NCBI RefSeq assembly: GCF_000203815.1
Contig: NW_004457723.1
Location: 1,550,001 to 1,614,000 of the forward strand
Length of the DNA: 64,000 nt
From: Cavenderia fasciculata
Taxonomy: Eukaryota > Evosea > Eumycetozoa > Acytosteliales > Cavenderiaceae
Direction: 5' to 3'
In this document: piece by piece, positions 32,401 through 44,538 of the stretch
How the letters are laid out: the number at the start of each line of letters is the position of its first letter
How positions within the stretch are numbered: position 1 is the stretch's first letter
The notes under the pieces: generated by a model
What the model was told of the DNA's origin: nothing
Databases searched by the model: none
Seen by the model: the letters and a program-made list of their open reading frames with translations, nothing else
Made by a program: the position numbers and the translations under genes

Positions 32401-35400
32401 TGGATATACCAACTTGATGAGTTCTAAAGAAACTGTAAAGATCAATGACACGATAGATATCACGGATCGATACATGTGTACGTGCTTGTTTGACCTGTCG
32501 AAGTGCATCTTGTCCAACAAGAATAAATCGTTTAAATTGATCCATGGGACTTTTGGCTGTTACAATGCGTAATCTTCGACCAATGGTGCTGCACACATCT
32601 TTGATCATTGGACAAATATTTGGACGGAGAGTGAACAATGATTCGAGGAATGGTGTTTCATTGTCTGTTGAAAACTCTCCATAACTGAGTGTGAGGTGAC
32701 GCATCGATGGTGGTATGGGTTTGACAACAAATGATTCTGTCGTCGATTTGGTATCGATACCAGTGTGGTCCATAGTCAATTTGTTGTCGGCACTCGTGTT
32801 GTCCACCAATTTCTGGTCATCAGAACCTTGGACCTTTTTTGGTTCATTCATTGCACCAACCCAGAATATGTTATCTGGAATGACAGTACAACCATCCAAT
32901 ACACCATCAGTAAATACTTCATTGATCAATGCCAATGTATCATCTGGTGCTGTGTTGAATTCATCGATAAATACAACCAACTTGAGATCCACTCCAATCG
33001 ATTCGAGAGGGTTTGCCTGCTCGATGATTGATTTAACCTTGTCAATGAATTGATCAGAACTATACTTTTGATGCATGATAATTCTTTCAAACAGATTCTT
33101 AAAGTTCACAGTCATGATCTCTTTGATGCATTGGAACAACTGATCCTTTTTGGTGATGATACCTCCCGATGGATTGGACTTTAACTCGGCAAGGAGTGCC
33201 TTTTGAGAGGAATTGATATCGATGAGCTGATTCTTTTCAAGTATACCAATAACCAACTTTTCCATTCCTTGACAAAATTCTAAAAATGAAAATTGTTTCT
33301 TTGGAACTGAGTCGATTTCCTGATCTGGGTCATAGTCTGCAATATGAGTAAGGAATTCCAGTACCATCTCGAGTGGAGGACTACCTGGAAGAAGCTTTAA
33401 TAGAATCCTTTCCTTTCGCTTGTCAGACATTTTAACATTTTTCTTTTGCTCGTCTGTCAATTGAACCTCATCATCTACTTTGGCAACGACTGTATACTTT
33501 TTGAGCAAGTCAGGGAACTGTTCAATGTATCCGTTGATATATTCTTTGATATCATATGCGATATCTGGAAGAACCATCGCATTGATGAGAAGAGAGTAGA
33601 AGAGAAGATTGTGAGTCTTTCCAACACCAGTGTCACCAGTCAGCACCAATGATTTGGTATTCTTTGCCTTGCAATGGAGGATGATCAGACGAACTGCAAA
33701 GTCTGCTGTGATGACATATTTAAACCGTGTACAAAGTGAATAAATAAGATTGGTCTTGTCAATACCAAATGCTGTTGCAATGGCCAATCTAAGGGATGTT
33801 GTATCGTTTTTGACCTTGTCGTATGTGATCAAAGTTTCAACACGCTTTTCCAAGCCATAGTCTGATGGCCCAAGTGCAATGTAGTTGACAGTACATCCAT
33901 CCATGAACCTACCAGACTCTTCATCGTATGCTTGCATTTCTTGTTTTGATCTTGCAGTGATGAGAGGAGGATTGGCCCAAATACTCGAAGTTGAAGAGTA
34001 AATTGGATCTGCTAATTTGGCAGATTCGTAAACAAAGAACTGGAAGAGTTCATGGGGAGGTAATAATGAGGATTGATTCAACAATTCTGGTTCTTCATCC
34101 ACAGTTGGAATATTGATGTAAAAGGGGTAATAGAGTTTGTTGAGGAACTCTAATCTCTCGCTGAGCAATTTAAAGAATGTCTTTTTCTGTGTCAAATACA
34201 AAATATCCTTCAAATACTTTGGTTTGTAGTCAAAAGTATTCAATACACGCATCACAAAGTTGATAAAGTCTGGTTCTTTGACTGATAGTGCCTTTCTTTG
34301 ATCTGGTAACTGGTAATAACCGAGTGGTTGTTCGTGGCAGGCAAGACATATGAGTTCGGCATCACCAATCTCCCAATCTGTCATGGGTTGGAAGTAATGC
34401 ATCGACAAGTTGAAGATGAGTGATACAGTATCGAGGAGGTATTGTTCGTGTGATTGGTAGTGAGCATCTAACAAAGGGTCACCAATCTCGACAAAGATAG
34501 CCAATTTCAAGTGATCAGATACACTTACAAAATCTTTGATACCATCGCCAAATATGTATCCTTGTGTGATCAATGGATAGATCGTTGTGATGAATGCTTC
34601 AAAGTCACAATAGGGTGATAGTTTAAAGTGAACTGTGACCGTTTCTTGGCCTTTGTTTGAACGATTTGCATCCTTAACCAACCTCTTGAGCTTTTTGATA
34701 AACCCTCCGATTTGATAGTTTGGACGAACATGAACTGTGATGAACTGTGATGCAATCTCTTGTCGTTTTGAACGAATAAAGAAACTCTTTCCAGTGCCAC
34801 TCGGTCCAGATACAAGCTGAAGGCTGTGTACTCCTCTTCGATTATCAACCCATTCATCTTTGAATGGTTGCCAATTCTTTTCAAACGATGTTGAATTCAG
34901 TTCAATAAACGAGAATAGGTCGAGCAATGTGGCATCTTTGGTAGCAGTGATGATATAAATTCGAGTCAAATTCTTGAAGTCACCAGAACTGTACTTGTCA
35001 GAGAGCCAGTTGAGCAATGATATCTTGTCTGATGGGATACCAACGAGGAATATACATGAACCTCTGTACTGTTCAACAATCTTTTTAAAGATTTCAAAGT
35101 CTTTTGAGAGAGATGATCCATAGAACAATTGTGATGGATGTGGTAGAACAAACCCATTCAATTGCATGAGACAGTTGTACAAGTTGTTTTTGTCTTGTAA
35201 TGGAACCAGAATTGGTCCTCTCTCTGAAATGTCTTCCTCCCATGATATTTCTTTCTCTTTCGACTTTTTATCCAAATAATCGATCAACTTGGTAAAGAAT
35301 TCGTTTGTAAGTGGAAGCTTGTTGATATCTTCAAATAGATTCAATTCGATCAATGCACTAAAGATCCCTTCTTGTGTTGTTAATGAATATGGATAGCAGT

Positions 35401-38400
35401 ACTTGATAAATGGCAAGAGAGCGCATGCAAGTTGGTTTACTCGTTCAGTGAAAAACTCTTGTTTGACAGTGTCACTTGCATTGTCTACAATCTTGAATCC
35501 CTTCAAGAAGTAGTTATAGTTGAATATCAACGATGATATTCCTTGTATCTTGAGTAACCACAATCGACTGGGAAGAGTATTGATTTCATCCAACCAATCA
35601 TCAAGGTCCTTCTGCAACTCTGATGCTTTTGCTTGAAGGCTAGCCAAGCAATGCGAATCGACTTTGATACTAATCATCCCATCAAGATATTTTTGATGAT
35701 ATAAACGATCGAGGTTGGTGTGCAACTCGTGAATGGAACGGAGTTGGATGACAATATTTTCAAAGTGATCTGCATGTTGCATTTGTTCTCCTTTTGAGAA
35801 AAACTTGAGACCTTGAACAAAATCATTGACTGCCTCTTGAGTGTGTTCCTTTTTCATTGCTGCATTGTCGATACCAGTGGCAATCAACCATCCAGAAGAA
35901 CCACCGACAGATTTGGAGGTGGTTGATCTAAATTCCGAGCCTTCAAGAATAAGATTGACCGATGCTTTGATTGATCCAGAATCATATCCACCAGCTGATG
36001 CATACAATCCAATGATTTGTGGTAAATTGGTTCCAAATGATTTTAAATGTAACAGTGATTTGGCAAAGTTGGATCCTTCTGTCAACGATTTGACCTTTGA
36101 ACAAATATCAGTGATACTTTTAAGTGTCACTGGTTTGGAGAGATACAATTCTACAAAACTCTCTATCATCTGAAGTGTGTGGACCGATGCATTCATCAAT
36201 GCAGAGTTATAAGTGTCTGAAAGGTGATTGGTTGTGAGAATCTGATTCTTTGTTGAAAAGTTGTTCTGAACCTCTTTGATATCTTTTCCAAATTGTGAAA
36301 AGAATTGTAAAATCGATGGATTGATGTATTCAAAGATTACCAATTCGTTGTATTCCAATCCTGCTAATAATGGCTTCAAAGATTCCAAATTACTCTTGCT
36401 TTGACCCAATGTCATCTTTTCTTGATCAATATCTTTCAAAAATTCGTGAACATTGGCTATGTCTTTATCCTTGTTGGTGATAACCAGATAATTGTTTGTT
36501 TCGAAAAAATTATTTAAATATTTAATATTATCTCGATAACCAAACAATGACTTGGCTCGTTGAATAAAATCTTTCAATTGACTTTCTAATTCTAAATTGA
36601 ATGGCTTGTGAGGCTCAAAGAATAAATACCTATTTTTGAAAAAATAAATAAATTAATATTTTATAATAATATTAATATTTTATATTAATGTTTTTTTTTT
36701 TTTAATTATTTTTAATACATACATTGATTTTAATTCTTTTTGTAAATTGATAGTACTTTCTTCCACGACCAACGATTTGAATATATTATTCAAAGGAATT
36801 TCACTCTTGGTGTCCAACAATTGCTTCATAAATGTTGAAACTTCTTTTACAATGTCATCCATTGATCTTCCATCGTACGACATTGCATTATCATAGTAAT
36901 AAAAGATAATGTTAAAAAGATGATGTTGATCGGTATCGTTACTACTATTGGCACTGCTGCTGCTGGCAAAGTGACAAAGGAATTTAATGGTAGCATCAGT
37001 TTCTACTCTATACTTTGTGCCTTTGGTTTTAGTTGTAATTAACTCCTTTGTTGTTGCGATGATTTGGTCGAGTGGTTCATGGTTTGATTCATAGTCTCTT
37101 TTAACTTGAATAGGAATATGAAGTTGATCGAGATAATCAACCAATCGGAAAAGACCATTCAACTCGTAGACATGCTTGTAATATCGTTCACTTATGACCT
37201 CTGATGGTTCAATCTTTTTGTTGACAACTTCCAAAATAGTTTTAATGATAGTATATTGTTGACTAAAAGAGTCTTTCCATCTTAACTTCATCTTGTTGGC
37301 AATATCATCTATAGTTTGTATAAACTAAAAAAAATAAAATAAAAAATTAATATTAATATTATTTTTTAACAATATTCCTAAACTAAATACTAATTATTTA
37401 TAATTATTAATTATTAATTAAATACCTTTGTTTTTTGGGTATTATAACCCTCGACCTGTTCATTCCAATGGTGATCAGTGTTAATCAACATTAATCCAGT
37501 GTGCCATTGGGCGACTATTATTTTGTGTTGTAAATTTAGTTTTTCAAGTTGATAAGTTGCCAATAGAATATAAATGAGTGTTGGAGGTACTGTTTGTTGT
37601 AGATCTGAGAATATCTTTGAAATGTTAACATTCTCTAAACTTTTCTCGTTGGTGATCGTTTCACATATAGTTTTGAAAGTTGTAAACTGAGAGGACGATA
37701 GTTTGGTGTCAGGAGGGCCTCGATGAAAAGATTCCTCAACCATTGAAATCTTTTTGATTAACTCTGATGATGTAGTGATTGTCTTTGGAACGGGGATGAG
37801 ACACTGAGATCGCTTCAAAGATAAATCGGCCAATTCCTCGACTCTCATACGCTCGATGATCTTGTTTTGGAGAGTGGAAAAGGTGGTGTTGTCATGATGA
37901 GAAGGCGAGAATAACTCTTTTCGATCTTGTGGTGGGGGAGGTGATGTTTGATCATCAATCGATTGGGCCAAATTGTTTTCCAGACTCTCTAGAAACATTG
38001 AACAGTTGGGATTTAATATGAGAGGAATAAGTAGTCTCAAACCTTCATCTTGTTCTTTTCCTCCTTTGCCTGTTGTTGCCACTGGCAAAACTTTATCTGA
38101 AACCAACTTTAACAATCTGTTTTGTATTGTCGTGCTTTTGTCTGTACTCTCTTTGATGAAACGTTCTGGGTCTAGACGGAACAGTTGGAAAAGGCAGTTT
38201 TGAATTCCTCCAATTGTTGCTGTATCTTTGAAATCTTTTTCATTGTTGAGGAGTTGGCAATAAATATGGAATCTGTAAACAAGTGATTTGACTTGTTTTG
38301 GAACGATGGCAATTTGATCATGTAGTACCTGTATGTAGAGGTGTGGTTGTATCTCCTGTAAGATTTTGTTAAATAAATCGACATGTGGTTTATAATCACT

Positions 38401-38871
38401 TTTTATATCCTAATAAATAAATAAATAAATTAATAAAATATTGATTAATAATTTTGTTCAAAATAATCATGAAACTGAAAACATACATCTTCAAAAATTT
38501 TAAATTGTTTGATAAATGATTGTATCAAAATTTTTGTGTAGGCTAGAGTGATTCCAGAAATCTCTCTCTTTAGGTAATATAATACTGAGAAAAGAATGTT
38601 ATTCTCTTCGGCAAAATGCAAAGTGAAACTAAAGATTTCTGGGTCAATCTTTAGAAATGGAATACCCAAGCAGAGAATGATATGAGGGTCTTGCCAAGGC
38701 AAATCAATTGATCTTTTGATGAAATCTTTCAAGATTGGAAGAAATTCGTTTCCATTTTGCCATGGTCTAAAATTGCGCGTCATACGTAGATAAAAATGAT
38801 GAAATATCGATTGTCTGTTATTAATTCCATTTTGACCACAATGACTATATAATTAATAAATAATTAATCAA

Positions 38872-38910
<39 letters not shown>

Positions 38911-40269
38911 ATTATTTGATTTTAAATTATTTTCACAATTGATAACTACATACTTGTCAATTTTCATAAGTACAAAAAAGGAAAGCATTTCACCAAGCTC
39001 TTTTACGATTTTATCCAAAATGTATGGCTTGTTCACTTGATCTAACAAATTGTCATTGGATGCATTTATGAGGTAGAGAAATTTATCATTGTCTGGTAGA
39101 TTAGCATTTAGAGGGTCGAGTAATGACATGACCAACTGTGACAATGGTTTGCTCTCCACTTGTTGTCCTTGTGGTGGTGAGGCTAGTTTCTCGGGTGTTG
39201 GTCCGATTGGAACATATTGGATTTTATTTGAAATCTTTGCTCCCAACTCTGAAATCTTGAATAAATCGAGGTCTCTCTTGCTCATTTCCTTGAATTGAAC
39301 AACAATGTGATATTCTATTTGATTATAGGAGTCTGTGAAATCTTGAATATTCTTTCCACTCTCTAAATCAAAAAACCCGGGTAGACTGCTCACTCTGAAT
39401 GTTATGTCAGCTTCATTGGCCATTAGGATTTGAGAGATTTGAGAGAATCCCACGACGATTCTCTTTCCTTCTGTCTGCCACTCCAACTCTCTCTTGCCAA
39501 AGTCGATCAAACATTTTTGATCGCCCTCACCTCGGAATCTGTTGATTTGAATTGTGTTGACCGGTAGATCCAAGTTGTTGGTTGATGGTATTGGTCTTGA
39601 CCCTCCCAATATTTTTTGAATGTTGAGTGAATCGACTGAGGCGACTTTATAGTCTTTAAAGGAGTGAAAAAGGTTCATTGGTTCGAGGACAGACTTGAGA
39701 TTCTGTTCTTGAGAAACCTTTTCGTTGAGCTTGTGGGTATAGTAACATCCACCGTTTGCTTTAACCAAAAACGTAACAAACACCGGAATGGCAGGGACTC
39801 CAATCACAGTATATGATTTCTTTGACAAGGGTATTTGATAAGTGACGACGGTGGTTGGATCAAACTTGATTTTTTCTGTCGAGATCTGTTTTCCGATGGA
39901 CATTTGAAAGGTCGGAACACCATCCTTGACATCGTCGACAATAATCTTGCCCAATGATACCAAAACAATGCAATTTTCTACATCGGTGGCATTCTCCAAA
40001 TAAATGTCAAACGGCATTTTGTCATCGACTTGATTATCTTGTTGAATTGATTTCTCTTGTTTTTCTTCTTCTTTTTTATTATTATTATTATTATTATCTT
40101 CTTGTTGTTGCTGCTGCTGCTGCTGCTGCAAAGCTGATGAATCTGTGGAAGCATTTGAATGTGATGATGGTGATGATGATGATGAAGTGTCGGTGGTTTG
40201 TATATCTGCATGATCAGTCTCTTTTGCTGACCCTTTGTTATTATCAGCTGTCACTGATGAAGAAATCAT
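22790..40269 (-). CDS. Giant RNF213/mysterin-like AAA+ protein with USP-like C-terminal region (gene A; frameshift at about 26222)
   Basis: Seven exons: 40269-38954, 38844-38487, 38409-37426, 37324-36723, 36629-24206, 23948-24137 and 22790-23878. Without one extra base they encode about 5,653 residues. The N-terminus is Ser/Gln/Asn-rich, then a probable beta-sandwich (VLVSLGKIIVDD...) and helical exons. The 12.4-kb exon carries P-loops at about residues 1697 (GPSGTGKS), 2087 (GDTGVGKT) and 2612 (GPPGSSKT). Walker B-like segments lie at about 2310 (VVFIDEFN) and 2695 (TAFFDEAG). The second and third P-loop modules and the following helical body resemble the motor of RNF213, a giant ubiquitin-system ATPase. 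I see no RING cysteine pattern. The C-terminus instead resembles a ubiquitin-specific protease, followed by SAM-like repeats. A +1 insertion near 26222 breaks the frame relative to gene B; all else is open. Confidence 0.85.
23600..24705 (-). other. USP (ubiquitin-specific protease)-like region of giant gene A
   Basis: Read across exons 5-7, the order matches a USP catalytic fold. First is a Cys-box-like element VHCLFNWIRYANHNIPMM (C-x-x-N as in CYxNS), followed by LGPLSSLFQRFW and LPGDLLIQILSIL, in the place of the usual QxDAxEFLxxLL helix. Next is a zinc ribbon (ICGKC ... FCKQCG, formed across a splice), then APQYLFVSFKR, the usual hydrophobic-KRF element. Last is the closing strand NCVLLIYEK. 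The catalytic His motif (GHY) is not recognisable, and an acidic Glu/Asp insert precedes the Cys box. It may be a pseudo-protease or a highly divergent one. The assignment rests on motif order only. Confidence 0.5.
38871..38911 (+). repeat. (ATAA)n tetranucleotide repeat in intron 1 of giant gene A
   Basis: About ten copies of ATAA lie within the first intron of gene A, close to the 3' splice site in transcript sense. It is a simple microsatellite. Confidence 0.95.
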
Positions 40270-40619
40270 TTGCTTGAATATCTCTGATATAATTATATCA
40301 GATATTATTAATATATTATATTATTTATATTTTTTTTTTTTTGTTGTTGTTGTTGTTGTTGTTTGTTGTACAAGATGGTGATGAATGAATGATGGGTTTA
40401 AAAAATAAAATTAAATAAAATAAAAAAATTAAATATTACGAATGTGAATCAAATAAATATATAGATAGATATATATAATAAATGAATAGTGATGAATGAA
40501 TTAATCTACCTGTCTGTCAAGTGTTTGTTCAACCCTTTTTTTTCTAGATTCTCAAAAAATTAAGTTGAACTTTTTTTTTTTTTTTTCTAACAAAATATTG
40601 GGGGGTTAACAGCGCCTAG
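40270..40619. promoter_or_regulatory. Upstream region of giant gene A
   Basis: A 350-bp AT-rich stretch between gene A and the 3' end of the ankyrin gene. It contains a 20-bp perfect palindrome (40282-40301), a GTT repeat (about 40342-40366) and two long T runs (about 40328-40341 and 40571-40585). No ORF is visible. Confidence 0.5.
40282..40301. promoter_or_regulatory. Perfect 20-bp palindrome 13 bp upstream of the gene A start
   Basis: TCTGATATAATTATATCAGA is identical to its own reverse complement over all 20 bases. It lies in the probable 5' UTR or core promoter of gene A. It could be a dimeric factor site or an RNA hairpin. No counterpart was seen upstream of gene B. Confidence 0.5.
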
Positions 40620-42404
40620 TTAGGAGAGTGCACCGTCAGCATCAGTGGTATCCAAGACTTGTTCAGACAGATATTTTACAATGAGAGGTCTGATCGATTT
40701 CTGGTGCTCGGTGTAGCCGTGAGTGTGTTGCCCGGCAGAGGTTAACGACGCTTCAAGAATAGCTTCTGCTCTTTGACCTTTTACAAAGTCGTATCTGTCT
40801 TGCCAAAGATACCGAACCATATCAAATCGACCGTGTATGGCAGCCATCACCAGTGTCTCATCTTTTACAAATATTCCATACTCATCGTACATTGACACAT
40901 TGATCTTGGGTGTATAATGTTTGACGAGGAGTTGTAACATTTTAATATTCCCATGTCTTGATGCCCAATTTAATGATTTAATAGTTGCACTAAAAAATTA
41001 AATAATTAAATTAATTAATTAAATTAACAATTAGTAAACTATTTTTAATTATTTAAATAAATTAATTTAATATTTAATATTTAATATTTACCTTTCAGTT
41101 CTATGACTTTGTAAAAATTCAAGTACTTGCATATTATTATGTTGACATGCAAGATCGATAGAATCACCAAGTTGATCTTTGTGTCTGTTGAAATGAAGGA
41201 ATTTGATCATCTCTAAATCACCCTTTTCAGTTGCCAACTCTAGCAACCGAGGTCGCTTGTTGTAGACTGGTGTATATCTGTGTATCATTTGAAAACATGG
41301 GTGTTGGAGTCCCTTGGCAATGAGTATGTGAAATGCGTCTCTATAACCTTCAGTTCGATTGGCCAAAAGAAACTCCACTACATTGGCGTGACCGTGTCTG
41401 ACAGCTTCATCGACCGCTGAAGTAGATGCACCCTCAGTCCTATTGAAATGTAAGAATTGTATTACATGTAAATGCCCACCTCTGCTAGCCATATTCATAG
41501 CTGCTGTATTACATAAAATAACATTATCTTTTGTTTCCGATCCATCACTTTGTGATAGCTTTTTTCTTTCATGTAAATATCTAAAAATAAATAAATAATG
41601 TTAGTATGCCTATCTCTTAATGTGTATATATATACGTTTATTTACATACTGTACAATATGTAAATGACCATTCTCTGCTGCCAAATCCATTGCATTATCA
41701 TATCTAATCTTATTTGGTGGTGATTTTGATTCGATCAATTGGATTACTTTGAGATAACCTTTGATGGCAGCTGCTATGATTGGTTCAGATATAAAGCTGT
41801 GTCCTTGTTTAGAGAGATATGTAATGATCTCTAAAACCTTTTCTTCATCTTGTTGAAGACATTGAGTTAGATCAAACGACGTTCCAATATTGGTCTTGTA
41901 GGGATGTGGTGGGAGTGCACCCGATGCAATAGCAGATGGATGACAATGGTCTCTGAAATACCGAATAACATCCATATGACCTCCAATCAATGCTTGATCA
42001 ACAAACGATCCCAACCAAGCTATAGTCGATGCAGGATAGAGCATTACTATTCTTTGGAGTAACACGAGGTTACCCCCTCGCGCGGCACCTTGACATGCAA
42101 ACTGAAGCATATGACTGTTCTCTGTAATACCCATAGAACTACCCGACGAACCAGTCAAACTACCACTACCACCACCACCACCACCAGGTTTGATAACATT
42201 CCTCTCAAACTCTTCTATTCTCTTGAGTACTATATCATCAAGTTTAAAGAATGCAAGTAACTCTGCACTGTCCATGATCGTCGACCATTTGTAACATAGT
42301 CTCTCAGCATTCCTTCTTCGATTGACCCAATACACCAATGATATGATCTCTTTCTTTAATACTACATTACTAAATACTCTTGTAAATAACTCTTTCTCCA
42401 ACAT
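40620..42404 (-). CDS. Ankyrin-repeat protein, dictyostelid family (copy 3)
   Basis: Three exons (42404-41650, 41580-41092, 40989-40620) encode 537 residues. The N-terminus (LFTRVFSNVVLKKEIISLVYWVNRRRN) resembles the start of the other two ankyrin-like genes in this window. A poly-Gly/Ser linker follows. Ankyrin pairs are clearer than in the other copies: AAENGHLHIVQYLHERKK (formed across the splice), ASRGGHLHVIQFLHFNRTEG, AVRHGHANVVEFLLANRTEG, ATEKGDLEMIKFLHFNRHKD, ACQHNNMQVLEFLQSHRTER and ASRHGNIKMLQLLVKHYTP. These give at least six repeats spaced at about 33 residues. The role is unknown; a protein-binding scaffold is likely. Confidence 0.9.
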
Positions 42405-42822
42405 TCTTATTCTTTTATAACTAAAGAAAAGAAGAAGAAGATATCAAAAAGAAAAATTATTTTGGTAAACAACTTTTTTTATTTTTGTATGAACATCACC
42501 ACAAGTACCCTCGAGCCTACAGATGACGACACGGTCGTTGGCAACAACCATCCCCTTTCAATTCAGTACCTACATTTGTTAGATAGTTTAGGTCTCCCAC
42601 AACAAATATAGGCACTGAATTAAAAGGGGAAAGAATCAAATCAACCTTATTATTATTATTATTATTATAAAATCGTATCGTATTCTCAAGAGATTATTAA
42701 AAGAATATTATTATTATTATTTACTAATAATTCTATTAATAACTTTTATTTAATTTATTACGGGAATGGAGAAAAATGTATATTATTGAAAAAAAAGGTT
42801 GTTTTGCTATTTATTTAATTAA
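42405..42822. other. Intergenic region containing a strong hairpin
   Basis: This 418-bp region lies between the ankyrin copy 3 start and the ALDH stop. It holds the 80-nt hairpin at 42551-42630 (separate entry) and an ATT repeat (about 42650-42667). It also has a GC-richer patch at 42508-42560 (CCTCGAGCCTACAGATGACG). No ORF is visible. Confidence 0.7.
42551..42630 (-). ncRNA. Candidate hairpin RNA, 30-bp arms and 20-nt loop
   Basis: Bases 42551-42580 and 42601-42630 are inverted copies, pairing 27 of 30 bases, around a 20-nt loop. The three unpaired positions (42559/42622, 42568/42613, 42573/42608) are C-A mismatches on the plus strand, but each becomes a G-U wobble in a minus-strand RNA. 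The minus transcript would therefore fold into an uninterrupted 30-bp stem. It lies 147 nt upstream of the ankyrin copy 3 ATG, on the same strand. It could be a pre-miRNA-like precursor, a 5' UTR structure or a remnant of an inverted-repeat element. No dictyostelid class I RNA motif (CCTTACAGCAA) was seen. Confidence 0.45.
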
Positions 42823-44437
42823 TTAAATCTTTAAACAAACATTTTTAATTTCAGTATAGAAATCTATACTATATTCTCCACCTTCACGACCTATACCACT
42901 TTGTTTTTGACCACCAAATGGAGTTCTAAGATCTCTGATCATCCAACAATTAATCCAAACAATACCACTTTGAATTTGTTCGGCTATGCGATGTGCACGT
43001 GTAATGTCTTGTGTCCACACTGAAGAGGATAGACCGTATTGCACACTGTTGGCCAATTCAACTGCCTCTGCTTCATCTTTGAATGGGGTGATGGTGACAA
43101 CTGGGCCGAAAATCTCTTCCATAATGACACGACTATTGTTGGCGAGTCCAGTGATAATGGTTGGTTGGTAAAAGTATCCATCCTTGTATTGGTCTCCCCA
43201 AGTAACATGGCTACGTTGTCCTCCGAGTTCGATCTTTCCACCTTCTTGACGTGCCAACTCTACATAGTACTCGATCTTTGCAAGATGCTCTTTAGAGACG
43301 AGCGCACCCATATTTGTATTTGGACAAGTTGGGTCACCAACAATCCACTTTTTAGAACGTTCAACAAACTCTTTGACAAATCGGTCATAGATACTCTGTT
43401 GAACATAGATTCTAGAGTTGCACAGACAAATCTCTCCTTGATTGTTGAATGATGAACGAACTGATGTGGACAATGTCTCTTCCCAGTTGCAATCTTCAAA
43501 TATAACAGCTGGGTTCTTGCCACCCAACTCGAGTGACATCTTTTTAAGTGGTGCCATCTTTGCAATACGTTCACCTGTCACTGTGCCACCAGTAAACGAG
43601 ATTAATGGTACATCTTTGTGTTCGACCAAAGCACTACCTGCATTTGGTCCATTTCCAAATACTATATTTACAACACCTGGTGGCACACCAGCTTCATTCA
43701 ACACTTGGCCCAACAAATAAGCAGTGTAGGGTGTAATCTCGCTTGGCTTGCATACACAAGTGTTACCGACGGCAATGGCAGGTGCAATCTTCCAAGTCAA
43801 CAGATATAAAGGCAAGTTCCAAGGACTGATCAAACCACACACACCAACAGGACGTTTGTGTGTATAGTTGATGGCACGTATTGGTGTATCCTGCATATAG
43901 GCATTCTCCTTTTCATAAAGAATCAATCCACCAAAGAATCTAAAATTATCAACACATCTTGGTATATCCAATCCTCTTGCAAGTTGTTGTGGTTTACCTT
44001 GATCTCTAGATTCTGCAATTACAAATTCTTCTAATCTCTTTTCTAAACAATTTGCAATCTAAATAAATAAGAGTTAGATTTAAATCTAAAATACATCATA
44101 TATACCAAATAACTTTTTGTTACATACTCTTGTTAATACAGCCGATCTTTCTTTGACAGTAGTACGACTCCATGTTGGGAATGCCTTTTTAGCAGCTTCA
44201 ACAGCCAAATCTATATCCTTTTTATTTGAATCTGGTACTAAACTATAAACCTATTATAATCATATTAGTATACATACATTGTATACTCTAATATATATTA
44301 TATATTATACATACTTTACCAATTGAAGGATTATAATTATCCAAATACTTTAAATCGATTGGATCTCTGTACTCTCCATTGATAAAGTTTCTTATCTTTT
44401 CTATTGGTTGATTGTCATTGTTGTTAGTTGTTGTCAT
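42823..44437 (-). CDS. ALDH8A1-type aldehyde dehydrogenase
   Basis: Exons 44437-44315, 44250-44128 and 44058-42823 encode 493 residues, the usual ALDH length. Visible family elements are ISPWNLPLYLLTWK (cofactor-binding), GNTCVCKPSE, FTGGTVTGERI, LELGGKNPAVIF with the general-base Glu, and NNQGEICLCNSRIYV with the catalytic Cys. EEIFGPVVTITPF and PFGGQKQSGIGREGG follow. The GEICLC-S-R-I and V-W-x-N-C-W segments match ALDH8A1. That enzyme oxidises 2-aminomuconate semialdehyde in tryptophan (kynurenine) breakdown and was earlier named a retinal dehydrogenase. The product is NAD-dependent and probably cytosolic. It shares a 217-bp divergent promoter with the GNA1 gene. Confidence 0.92.
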
Positions 44438-44538
44438 CTTCTTTCTCTTCTCTTCTTTCTTTGTGTAGTTTGTAGTAATATAATAGTGTTGGTTGTTTGT
44501 CTAACTACAAAGAAAATTAATTAAATTAGTGTGTGAAG

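Noticed and set aside
31080-33053. Antisense ORFs that recur in both giants (31080-31280, 31971-32252 and 32715-33053 in A; mirrored at 58147-58347, 57145-57447 and 56446-56760 in B)
   Set aside because: They are antisense shadows conserved only because the underlying coding DNA is nearly identical.
26165-36577. RING or RZ finger in the giant protein
   Set aside because: No properly spaced Cys/His cluster was found in the long exon; the only zinc-like pairs are in the USP-like end.
42551-42630. Dictyostelid class I short RNA
   Set aside because: The conserved 3' motif CCTTACAGCAA and the upstream CCCATAA-type element are absent.
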